Under the pieces are notes generated by a model. That model was not told where the DNA came from. It ran no database searches and saw only the letters and a list, made by a program, of their open reading frames with translations. This document shows positions 23,001 through 28,625 of a stretch of 28,657 nucleotides of DNA, piece by piece (the stretch's first letter is position 1; every line of letters starts with the position of its first letter). The stretch spans positions 1 through 28,657 of the forward strand of contig CAXKVV010001156.1 in assembly GCA_964058805.1 (NCBI GenBank), in the 5' to 3' direction. Source of the stretch: Schoenoplectus triqueter. Lineage: Eukaryota > Streptophyta > Magnoliopsida > Poales > Cyperaceae. The position numbers were made by a program, and so were the translations under genes.

Positions 23001-26000
23001 TTGTATAGCACTAGACAGACCCAAAATAAAATATAATATAGATTGTGTTACGTGTCATTGATATTTCATTGTGTTTTGAATTCTAAGGTTGAGATATTTA
23101 TTATTCCTACATAAGATACGTACATTGTTGGTACTGTCCAACGCTTACTTTAATCAGGAGTTATACAGACAGTTATTGTAGTATATATGACTTGTGCGGA
23201 GGAATAATACACATAAAGATACCATTGCTCTATATATATGATATAGATGATGATATCTCTGGGTCTCTTGATGAAAAAAAATTATGAGCATGTAATATGA
23301 TTAACGGTTAATCATATCATATTTAATATTCAAGAAATCAAGAAAGAATAATTGATAAAGCATGACACATTCCTACTTTACAATTATTAAGATATCATGT
23401 GGCAAATAATTGACACAAAACTTATTCTTATGTTTAAGGGATCACAAATTGGTTGGCATATTCGTCCACATCATTTGGGTAATCAATGTACCTTGGATAG
23501 TTGTACTATTGATTAATAAAATTAAATGGTTTAATTTTATTGCCAACATGATGGGATCCCAAAGGGTTACACCATAAAAGATTGAAAGAGAATATATTAA
23601 TATAGCATATCAGATATGCATATGACGTAGTATAAATTAATTATAAATATTAAAATTAATTTTAATAAGTCATATGATATTAATATATGAGCAATTTTAT
23701 ACTATTAGATAGTATAAAATAATTCTAGTATAATTTATAATATGTGTGACATGATTATGAATTAAATCAACACGTAAGAAGATAAATGAAACTCATATGT
23801 TTATATGTGATATAAATTGGATATTAGGTTTTATGGAATGAGAGAAAAATAAGTAAGCATCATTTAAATAGCATTGGAGCCCAAAATTAGATCATTTGAT
23901 GGCCCATGTCTATCTAGAGATGGATGATATTGGATGTCATAAGTTCTAAGCTATTTAAAGGGGTGTTTTATTGCTTCATGTGTGACTTTATTTCTCTTCC
24001 TTCATTATGGACGAAAATTGAAAGTATTTTTGTCTCTTCCTCTCCTCTCATGTGTTGAGAACAAATTCTTCTCAAAAGTTTCAGATTTTACAAGAGGGTT
24101 AAGCTAGGATTAAAGCTTTGCTAATAATAAACCTTTTCGCCGAGATTGATTAGCATCTCCTTAATCTTTGATGGATACCTTAGAGGCTTCATAAGTGGGA
24201 ATCTTGCCACCATCACCCTTTTAAGTTGATTTAGAGATCAATTCAAAGGTTAATCCTCTTTCTTGTTAATTAGACGCTTAAGCAAACTCATGGAAATACT
24301 CTTGACACTAGATCTAATGATTGGACTTTAGAAAAATTTTAAAATTATTTTTCTTAAGCAACAATCATTTCCCAACAGTTCCTGTGTTGCTTGTGCCGAA
24401 GAAGGATGGGACATTCCGAATGTGTATAGATAGCTGAGCCATTAACCAAATAACTATCAAATATCAATTTTCAATACCGAGGCTCGAAGACATGTTAGAC
24501 CAGTTAAGTGGTGCAATCGTCTTCTCGAAACTTGATTTGAAGAGTGATGAATGGAAAACTGCTTTGAAAATGAAAGATGGACTTTTCGAATGGGTTGTTA
24601 TGCCCTCCGGCTTATCAAATGCACCAAGCACTTTCATGCGAGTTATGAACTAGGTCTTGCGCCTTTTTCTCAACAAGTTTGTAGTGGTCTATTTTGATGA
24701 TATTCTCATTTACGGCCGAAACAAAACCGACCATGTACTCCATTTTTGAGAAGTATTTGAAACCCTCCAAGCAAACTAGCTATTTGTTAATCCGAAGAAG
24801 TGCTCGTGGATGGTCCCAAACATGATGTTCTTAGGTTTTATCATCTCGGGTCAGGGCATCAGTCCCAACGAGAACAAAGTGAGTGCAATTTAAAGCTGGT
24901 CATGCCCAACCACCATTAGCGAAGTTCGCTAATTCTTAGGCCTCGCTAGTTTTTAGAGAAAATTTATCAAGGGCTACAGTTCAATTACTGCCCCGATCAC
25001 TGATTTACTTAAGGGCAAGAACTTTGCTTGAACCAAGGAAGCTCAGAAGGCATTCGAGCAACTCAAAACCCTACTCACAAATGTCCCAGTGCTTACCCTA
25101 CCCAATTTCGATAAGGTATTCGAGGTTGAATGTGATGCCTCGTTCATTGGGATTGGAGCTGTACTATCCCAAGATAAGAAATCGATAGCGTATTTCAGCG
25201 AGAAACTAGGTGGTCCATGTACAAACTATTCGATTTATGATGTCGAACTCTATGCCATTGTTCAAGCTCTCAAACATTGGCGTTATTATCTCATCCCGAA
25301 AGAGTTTCTTCTATTTACCAACCAGCAAGCTTTAAAATTTCTGTAGAACCAGAACAATCTGAGTACCCGGCATGCGAAATGGTTCATAGCACTGCAAGAA
25401 TACACATTTTCCATTACTCACAAATCTGTAGCAAGCAACAAGGACGTAGATGCTTTAAGTCGCCGAACCAACTTAATGTCGGCAGTGAAGAGTGTGGTTC
25501 TCGAATTAGAAGAACTACCTCGAGAACTTCGAGAAGATGTTGAATTTGGACCCATAATCGAAGATTTGGACCCATAATCGCAGACCAGTTAGATATCGGA
25601 TCTGAGTCCAATTCAAACTCTGGCCCAGAGTCGATGATGGGCCTCACCAACTCGTGACCGACTTTAATTCTTTATTATTTTTGTTACTGTATATCTTTTT
25701 CACTTTTCTTAGCCTATATAAAGGACCATTGGTCATTGTAATGGGGGATGATGAATTTTATGAATCATACTGAATTCAGTTCGAATTATCTCTTAGCTAT
25801 TTAGCAGTTCCGTTCCGTTTTCTTTGTTTGTTTTTCGCTAAACCAGTTATTACAGCACGTCCTCGCGGAGTTGTGATTTGAGAAGCGAGATTGCGTCACT
25901 TGCTAATTCACAACTTATAAGAGCTTCTCTTGTATAATACACCCACCTGAGTAATTTCTAGAAATTTAACAGCATTCTATCATTGTAGCTAGTTATATGA

Positions 26001-26625
26001 TTATGTCACTGTCTTCTATAGGTCAAAGATGCATCTTTACACTTCTATTTTGAAATCTAGTAATAATTTGTTGCTGGCAACATTTATAACATCAACAAGT
26101 GCATTTTATTTCATATCAAAAGCTCATGCGTGTTTGTATAATAAATTAGCATGGGTATATTAGTCATTCTGCTCTAGTTTATTTCAAATTAAAGATTTGA
26201 ATTAAACAAATCAGAGAAAAGGGGATAAAAGAAAGAATATTTAATTTGAATAGGGAAATAAACTATTTTGATGTTTTGATGGGGAAATTGACAATTTTAA
26301 AAGTTTTGATGGGTATATCAGAAATTAACCCTTAATTAAAGGGTTAACTAATTGTGGAAATTTACTGCCAACGGTTAACTTAAAAATTTTAACAACAGTT
26401 TCTTAAATAAATTAAAAAAAATGTTAGATATATTTTTGAATTTATAAAATAATTGTATTTCAAATGTCGCCAAATAGCAAATATATAATTTCTCAGAATT
26501 TGATGAAACACACCTTCAACAGGGTCTGTTGCTGCTTGAGCAGTTGCTTTTCCCGCATTACACAAGATTGCGAGGCTTAGGAGAAGTATCATCTCCAAGC
26601 GCTTCATCGGCGGAGAACGTGGCAT
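5988..26625 (-). CDS. LRR receptor-like Ser/Thr kinase with malectin-like domain (LRR-VIII-2 type), 25 exons
   Basis: Probable plasma-membrane receptor kinase, by family; ligand unknown. Exons, in transcript order: 26625-26514, 19503-19311, 19129-19058, 18905-18834, 18721-18650, 18263-18192, 18097-18026, 17936-17862, 17629-17558, 17165-17091, 15260-15189, 15055-14984, 14894-14829, 14721-14653, 14517-14473, 14354-14290, 14051-13941, 9645-9371, 9061-8860, 8759-8598, 8200-8082, 7945-7735, 7349-7118, 7025-6875, 6332-5988. They total 3,084 nt (1,027 residues plus TGA), the usual length for Arabidopsis relatives of about 1,000-1,030 residues. All 24 introns start GT and end AG, and phases agree. 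I found no stop or frameshift, so the gene looks functional. I chose the first ATG, which has G at -3; a second in-frame Met at residue 7 is also possible. Intron 1 (7.0 kb) and intron 17 (4.3 kb) are swollen by mobile elements. Exon edges rest on splice consensus and family conservation, not on transcripts. Confidence 0.93.
7488..7624. repeat. Small fold-back element (hairpin) in RLK intron 22
   Basis: Two arms of about 45 bp flank a loop of about 44 bp. The inner core, CATTATCGTTTGATAGT plus TCATCAAAGA, matches its inverse at 7577-7603 in 26 of 27 positions. The outer parts (CAAATTTCA with TGAAATTTG) also pair. It is probably a miniature inverted-repeat transposable element; the exons on both sides are intact. 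Confidence 0.7.
8598..8759 (-). CDS. RLK exon 20: juxtamembrane and transmembrane helix
   Basis: Part of the RLK gene, residues 622-675. A Ser/Lys-rich stalk (SSKSKSK) leads into a hydrophobic helix of about 26 residues (GLIVG to VWIY, about 641-666). A basic stop-transfer signal, KIKKK, follows. The donor is GAA-G followed by GTACTATG. The topology is single-pass type I, with the kinase in the cytoplasm. Confidence 0.92.
8860..14051 (-). CDS. RLK exons 17-19: malectin-like extracellular domain
   Basis: Part of the RLK gene: exons 14051-13941, 9645-9371 and 9061-8860, residues 426-621. Diagnostic pieces are [69 protein letters not shown] and [11 protein letters not shown]. All are hallmarks of the malectin-fold domain next to the membrane in these receptors. 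In animals the fold binds glycans; in plant relatives the ligand is usually unknown. Exon 17 and exon 18 are separated by the 4.3-kb intron 17, yet the split codon (G plus AT) keeps the frame. Confidence 0.93.
9646..10200. other. Intron 17, exon-proximal part
   Basis: AT-rich intron DNA. At 9868-9893, ACTAGTCAGTAACCCATGCA followed by TTGCAG resembles the motif at 28626-28650 and may be a Helitron-type end. Nothing else is recognisable. Confidence 0.35.
10205..10420. repeat. Degenerate telomere-like TTTAGG repeats in intron 17
   Basis: The words GGTTTAGG, GGGTTTAG, GGTTTGGG and TTTAGGTT recur many times in about 200 bp with frequent substitutions. They resemble the plant telomere unit TTTAGGG but form no clean tandem array, so this is an interstitial telomere-like or low-complexity tract. 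Confidence 0.6.
10430..11225. other. GC-rich gene-like island within RLK intron 17, origin unrecognised
   Basis: Base composition is clearly higher in G+C than the flanking intron. On the minus strand, 11216-10926 is open for 96 codons and reads as a Ser/Pro-rich low-complexity protein, with CCCTAG-type motifs common in plant 5' UTRs. An imperfect repeat of GGTCGGAG and GGAGGTGTAG lies at about 10985-11040. 10430-10780 is moderately GC-rich and has no recognisable domain. This may be 5' gene sequence captured by a mobile element. I cannot name a parent gene. Confidence 0.4.
11262..11416. mobile_element. Half-copy of a fold-back element
   Basis: The end reads AAGTACAAAAATATTTTTGT then ACTTCTTGACTCATCGTAGC and ATAACTA(TA)n. 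It matches the right half of the element at 16645-17002, which ends GTACTTCGCGACTAACTGTA then GCATAACTCTCT. Only the right half is present, and it abuts a (TA)n tract at 11417-11440. Confidence 0.6.
12268..12334. repeat. Two-unit tandem repeat, 35-bp unit
   Basis: GAATAAAA(C/T)AAATTAATTT followed by AATTGATCGTTAC occurs twice, back to back, with a TCT spacer. The copies differ at one base, which suggests a recent duplication inside the composite element. Confidence 0.8.
12335..12630. mobile_element. CCGACCCG-rich segment, possible hAT-type MITE
   Basis: About 290 bp rich in CCGATC, CCGACCCG and AACCCGA words. The left edge reads CGTGGCAGAATCC; the inverse of the right edge reads AGGTGGCAATCGG, giving an imperfect terminal inverted repeat around GTGGCA. 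GTGGCAA-type termini followed by GGGTCGGGT strings are common in plant hAT-derived MITEs. No clear 8-bp target duplication was found. Confidence 0.4.
13462..13868. mobile_element. Fold-back MITE of about 0.4 kb beside exon 17
   Basis: An almost complete palindrome. The left arm CTACAGTGAGCTTAAACTCA, GGGGTACAAAAATTTGAGAT and GTTTTCTAAGTC is mirrored on the right by GACTTAGAAAA, CATCTCAAATTTTTGTACCC and GTGAGTTTAAACTCACCGTA. The centre is an AATAATAAT stretch near 13660-13690. TA repeats lie on both sides. There is no coding capacity. Confidence 0.85.
13868..13909. repeat. (TA)n microsatellite
   Basis: About 21 pure TA units, directly at the right end of the fold-back MITE and 32 bp from the exon 17 donor site. 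Confidence 0.95.
14290..19503 (-). CDS. RLK exons 2-16: N-cap, 12 leucine-rich repeats and C-cap
   Basis: Part of the RLK gene, residues 38-425. Exon 2 holds the N-cap: [10 protein letters not shown], then cysteines in GDPCSGW and IKCDC. Exons 3-14 each encode one LRR of 22-25 residues and are 66-75 nt long, most exactly 72 nt, all in the same phase; the repeats read roughly LxLxxNxLxGxIPxxxGNLxxL. Exon 8 and exon 10 carry one extra codon. Exons 15-16 form the C-cap, with paired cysteines in [10 protein letters not shown]. The one-repeat-per-exon layout is typical of LRR-VIII-2 genes. Introns 5 and 10 in this stretch carry fold-back repeats. Confidence 0.92.
15222..15365. repeat. Three direct copies of an exon 11 edge motif
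   Basis: TTAGGGAGAGAATCAGATAT occurs at about 15222, 15268 and 15344. The first copy lies inside RLK exon 11. The second and third lie in intron 10 and share more sequence, AGATT(C/T)TACACTTAGGG. The real exon 11 acceptor is at the edge of copy 2. Confidence 0.85.
15398..15439. repeat. (TA)n microsatellite
   Basis: About 21 TA units, immediately left of the fold-back element at 15440. Confidence 0.95.
15440..15858. mobile_element. Fold-back MITE (family with GGCTATTGTG ends), intron 10
   Basis: A palindrome of about 0.4 kb. The left end, GGCTATTGTGAAAACGTTTG followed by CATTTCGAGC, is mirrored at the right by GCTCGAAATGCAAACG then TTTTCACAATAGTCTAAC. Inner arms with AGTTTTCTAAGTATTTGTTT pair with AAACAAATACTTAGAAAACT. 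The loop is at about 15645-15660. It is flanked by (TA)n on the left and (CT)n(TA)n on the right. Inner sequence is related to the elements at 13462 and 15921. Confidence 0.88.
15844..15921. repeat. (CT)n(TA)n(GA)n compound microsatellite
   Basis: A self-complementary junction of (CT)n, (TA)n and (GA)n that links two neighbouring fold-back elements. Confidence 0.95.
15921..16320. mobile_element. Second fold-back MITE of the same family, intron 10
   Basis: Begins GGACTATTGTGAAAACGTTT and ends in TATTTTCACAATAGTCTACC. The inner arms GGAGCATTTTGAGTT and AACTCAAAATGCTCC pair around an AT-rich centre near 16105-16130. It shares its ends with the preceding element but differs in the middle, so it is an independent, older or diverged copy. 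Confidence 0.87.
16321..16364. repeat. (TA)n(GA)n microsatellite between fold-back elements
   Basis: About 12 TA units followed by about 10 GA units, joining the element that ends at 16320 to the one starting at 16364. Confidence 0.95.
16364..16644. mobile_element. Fold-back MITE (GACTATAGTGCTTCGCG ends), intron 10
   Basis: The left end GACTATAGTGCTTCGCGTCC is mirrored by GGACGCGAAGCAC and, at the outer edge, CGCGAAGCACCATAGCC. Inner arms with CCAAATCATTGAACATGATC and GATCATGTTCAATGATTTGG pair exactly over 20 bp. About 280 bp; no coding capacity. Confidence 0.85.
16645..17002. mobile_element. Fold-back MITE adjoining the previous one, intron 10
   Basis: The left arm GTCGTGAAGTACAAAATATT, CATATTAAAATATATTTGGA and CCAAATTTTATATTTTTTAG is mirrored by CTAAAAAATGTAAAATTTGG, CCAAATATATTTCAATATGA and TTGTACTTCGCGACTAACTG. 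The right end GTAGCATAACTCTCT runs into (CT)n(TA)n. About 0.36 kb. Half of a related copy lies at 11262. Confidence 0.83.
17003..17042. repeat. (CT)n(TA)n microsatellite
   Basis: Ends the chain of four fold-back elements, about 50 bp before exon 10. Confidence 0.9.
18336..18645. mobile_element. Mosaic of two partial fold-back elements in intron 5
   Basis: 18345-18385 (CGAAATGCAAATGTTTTCAT then AATAGTA) matches the terminal part of the elements at 15440 and 15921. 18410-18600 (GACCGTTTCTCTGTTTTTAA, AGTTTAAATGGTCGA, AAATTTTATATTTT, GATTTAATTATTATGAG) matches the left arm of the composite element at 11439. Neither has its partner arm, so both are truncated. Confidence 0.7.
19742..20285 (+). pseudogene. 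Ty3-type retrotransposon remnant, left part: gag zinc knuckle and protease
   Basis: Antisense to the RLK gene, in intron 1. A CCHC zinc knuckle ([14 protein letters not shown]; spacing C-2-C-4-H-4-C) is followed at once by a stop. An aspartic-protease segment with [10 protein letters not shown] (20007 onward) and ILGRPWQFD (about 20230-20256) follows, interrupted by a stop at about 20193. The 5' LTR and most of gag are missing. The right edge is broken near 20285, where Ty1/copia integrase begins. The remainder of the element resumes at 24378. It cannot move and probably serves only as intron DNA. Confidence 0.8.
20286..22699 (+). pseudogene. Ty1/copia retrotransposon, 5'-truncated: integrase end, reverse transcriptase, RNase H
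   Basis: Starts inside the integrase ([13 protein letters not shown] near 20320), then a 209-codon open stretch 20538-21167 with the integrase C-terminal region ([18 protein letters not shown]) and the linker to reverse transcriptase. Reverse transcriptase is recognisable from [12 protein letters not shown] through the active site LYVDD (YVDD at 21609-21620) to about 22008. RNase H follows, with [11 protein letters not shown] at about 22122. At least five stops and frameshifts near 21486-21540 disable it. A purine-rich tract AAGTGAGAGAT (22689-22699) precedes the LTR. The 5' LTR, gag, protease and most of integrase are absent. It is in plus orientation, opposite to the host gene. Confidence 0.9.
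22700..24377 (+). mobile_element. 3' LTR of the Ty1/copia element
   Basis: Begins TGTTAG directly after the polypurine tract and ends CCAACA, where Ty3 coding sequence resumes. The termini are TG...CA and pair in 5 of 6 bases. The length of 1,678 bp suits copia lineages with long LTRs. A TATA-like TATTTAAAG at 23952-23960 may mark the U3/R promoter. The 5 bases after it, GTTCC, would be the target duplication, but the 5' partner is lost. Confidence 0.8.
24378..25580 (+). pseudogene. Ty3-type retrotransposon remnant, right part: reverse transcriptase and RNase H
   Basis: Continues the element begun at 19742. It reads [18 protein letters not shown], then [14 protein letters not shown], the active site YFDD (24690-24701) and [11 protein letters not shown]. 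RNase H spans 25089-25346 ([16 protein letters not shown] and YFSEK) and runs on, after a stop, to [19 protein letters not shown] and DVDALSRR near 25470. About nine stops are present, mostly explained by C-to-T or G-to-A changes. About ten conserved residues are missing from reverse transcriptase near 24543. Integrase is absent. Confidence 0.88.
25541..25582. repeat. Two-unit tandem repeat at the end of the Ty3 coding remnant
   Basis: ATTTGGACCCATAATCG(A/C)AG occurs twice in tandem, at about 25543 and 25562, with one mismatch. Confidence 0.8.
25590..25945 (+). mobile_element. Probable Ty3 3' LTR remnant
   Basis: Non-coding segment after the Ty3 RNase H region, with a good TATA box (CCTATATAAAGGACC, about 25710-25724) in element orientation. 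The pattern fits an LTR U3/R region. The exact TG...CA ends are uncertain because no second LTR survives in the window. Confidence 0.45.
26514..26625 (-). CDS. RLK exon 1: signal peptide
   Basis: Part of the RLK gene. Encodes residues 1-37 and ends in phase 1 at GAA-G followed by GTGTGT. A basic start (KRLE) precedes a hydrophobic core ([14 protein letters not shown]) and small residues before Gln-Ala, a typical secretory signal peptide that would send the receptor to the cell surface. The following ATDPVE motif begins the mature N-terminus in this family. The exon lies 7 kb from exon 2 because of retrotransposon insertions in intron 1. Confidence 0.9.
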
Positions 26626-26742
26626 CGCTCTCTTTGCCTTTCTTCAAAAGTCCTCTCGATCTCTCTTCCTTCCCTTTTATTTTTCTGTTTGGATGCTTTG
26701 TCACAAGCAGGTAAGGTTTGAGAATGGAAAGCCAGAAATGAA

Positions 26743-26752
26743 GTTTTATATA
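26743..26752 (-). promoter_or_regulatory. Candidate TATA box of the RLK gene
   Basis: The minus strand reads TATATAAAAC, about 120 nt upstream of the first ATG. This would put a start site near 26710-26720 and give a 5' UTR of about 90 nt. The surrounding DNA is AT-rich, so a chance match is possible. The break between the two upstream duplicates falls right at this box. Confidence 0.5.
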
Positions 26753-26869
26753 TTATATATTGTGCAACTTTGCTTCATGTCAGTCAATGAAATCAGTCAT
26801 CCAAGAATACTATAAAAATGTTTGCTGGTCTGGGGATAAACGATCATTAAACTAAAAGATCATTCCCCC

Positions 26870-27480
26870 CTTTATTATTTATGTTAAATAAATTATTATT
26901 CATGCATATTTATAATTTTATTATGTACTTTTTTGTACCTACTTTCTTTATTCAACTTAAATATCATTAATATAAATAATAGTACATTTAATTTGAATAA
27001 TAAAAATATCATACAAAATATGTTACAAAGTCATTGTTATAAATAATATCTCATTTCAATATAAATGATAAAATTAATGTCAATTATGATATGAACCACG
27101 GTATCTATATATATCAGCTGCCATTATTTAGCAAAACGACAGTTCTATAAATTTTATAGAAATACGTAGAAGAAAAAAAAACAACAGATAAGATTTGAGT
27201 GCAAAAAGAATGATATAAAATCCCATAAATAAATATTAATCAAGGCATATTGAAGAATTTGGCTTACTATGCCTCCCATGAATCGTGCTAATAGGAGACT
27301 GAAAAATGAGTCTTAATGGATCCTTAATAAACAGATTGTTGAAGAAAATCAGGCACAAAATGGACCAATTTCATTCTGAGGGTGGTATTACATGCGTGCA
27401 ACTTCATGATTTTTTTTTCAATTTATTCTATTTTTAATTAATTTTATAAATTAATTCACTAGCTGTACTCCCTTCACAGA
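26870..27480. other. AT-rich DNA between the two duplicated blocks
   Basis: This is the upstream (promoter-side) flank of the RLK gene. It has no coding frame of note. AT-rich words such as ATTATT and ATAAATAAT recur, but I see no defined regulatory element. Confidence 0.4.
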
Positions 27481-27490
27481 AAATCAAATT

Positions 27491-27914
27491 GGTGAAAGAT
27501 GCATCTTTACGCTGGCAACATTTATAACATCAACAGGTGCATTTTATTTCATATCAATAGCTCATGCGTGTTTGTATAATAAATTAGCATGGGTATATTA
27601 GTCATTCTACTCTAGTTTATTTCAAATTAAAGATTTAAAATAAACAAATCAGAGAAAAGGGAATAAAAGAAAGAATATATTTTTTTTGAGGTAGGAAAGA
27701 ATATTTAATTTGAATGGGAAACAGGCTATTATGATATTTTGGTTGGAAAGCTGGCTATTTTGAAAGTTTTGATGGTACATCAGAAATTGACCCTATTATA
27801 TATTGTGCAACTGTGCTTCAAATCAGTCAATGGAATCAATCATCCAAGAACAATTAATTTAAAAATGTTTGCTGGTCTGGGATATAAAGGATCAATAATT
27901 TTAAACTAAAAGAT
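27491..27914. repeat. Duplicated block, copy B (exon 1 missing)
   Basis: A second copy of the RLK intron-1 edge and promoter region, about 0.9 kb upstream of the RLK start. The halves join directly at about 27793 (CAGAAATTGACCC then TATTATATATTG), so exon 1, the 5' UTR and most of the TATA box are absent. It also lacks about 33 bp after GCATCTTTAC and has a small insertion near 27680. Probably the remains of a tandem RLK paralogue or of a local duplication. Confidence 0.88.
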
Positions 27915-27922
27915 GAGCTGTG

Positions 27923-27971
27923 CACTTGCAAGTTGCAACTAGCCGACGGAGCTATACACTTGCAAGTTGCA
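27923..27971. repeat. Direct repeat CACTTGCAAGTTGCA
   Basis: The 15-bp word occurs at 27923-27937 and 27957-27971, just left of the candidate Helitron start. Each copy contains the palindrome CTTGCAAG. Confidence 0.85.
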
Positions 27972-28199
27972 GCAATATCTATATAATTAAAGAGACTCTA
28001 CCGACAGGTATGATGCATGAATTAGATAAGATGCTCCATTTCTTAATTATGCCTCATTTCAAAGTTTAGTTCAATGTCCTTATAAAATTAACTAAATTAG
28101 TTTTTTTGTTATTATAATTATATAAATATATAATTATAATATTATTAAAAATATTATAATTTATTTAATGACTAAAATACCCTCATTCTCCTCTCTCTC

Positions 28200-28492
28200 C
28201 TCTCTTTTTCACGTGCATCTCCCTCCTCTCCCGCTGCTTCCGACGCCTCTAGGAGGCTTCCTCCATCTGACACACCTCCCCCCTTTCTCCACAAATCCCA
28301 CGCAAAACGAAGAACCTCCCGCTTGATCATCCCTAGAGCTTCCTCTTCTTCATCCTCCTACTCCTCACCTCCATCCAGCAACTCCATTGTCTGAGTTCCC
28401 ACAGTTGTCTGAGTGGGAGCGTGTCTACCTCCCAATTGATGCTGGTGTTGTTTTGCTCGACATTGAATTTGTCCCTGACGTCCCATCTCATG
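28200..28492 (+). pseudogene. HCF136: HCF136 (photosystem II assembly factor) 5' gene fragment
   Basis: HCF136 (Ycf48 homologue) is a nuclear-encoded thylakoid-lumen protein needed to assemble the photosystem II reaction centre. From 28405 the plus strand reads LSEWERVYLPIDAGVVLLDI and then EFVPDVPSHG, the conserved start of the mature protein. It ends in phase 1 at 28492, before GT. Upstream, about 28290-28388 in another frame, it reads a transit-peptide-like RRTSRLIIPRASSSSSSY. The two parts are out of frame, and the expected twin-arginine/hydrophobic lumenal signal between them is missing. TTGTCTGAG occurs on both sides of the junction (28387 and 28405). No ATG was found for the transit peptide. 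It is a broken copy, probably carried in by a mobile element. Confidence 0.8.
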
Positions 28493-28625
28493 GTTCGATT
28501 TTTCTTTGTGATGTTTAATTTTACTGGTTTTTAGAATAGGTCTCCAATGGGTTGTTCCGGTATTATAGTTTGTTTAGTTCGTTGAATATTTTAAATTATC
28601 AGTGTAATATATTGCTTTTCAAAGC
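28493..28625 (+). other. Probable intron remnant after the HCF136 exon fragment
   Basis: Begins GTTCGATTTTTC directly after the exon fragment and is T-rich, as plant introns are. No further HCF136 exon is seen before the window ends. Confidence 0.4.

Larger units (their letters stand above)
26021..26860. repeat. Duplicated block, copy A (holds RLK exon 1)
   Basis: 26021-26331 matches 27491-27793, and 26751-26860 matches 27794-27914, in the same orientation. Shared words include AAGATGCATCTTTAC, GCTGGCAACATTTATAACAT, AGCTCATGCGTGTTTGTATA and AAATGTTTGCTGGTCTGG. In this copy the two parts are separated by 419 bp carrying exon 1, the start of intron 1 and the TATA-like box. Confidence 0.9.

Noticed and set aside
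5988..26625. Possibility that the receptor kinase is a pseudogene because of its huge introns
   Set aside because: All 25 exons join in frame with canonical splice sites and all catalytic residues are present.
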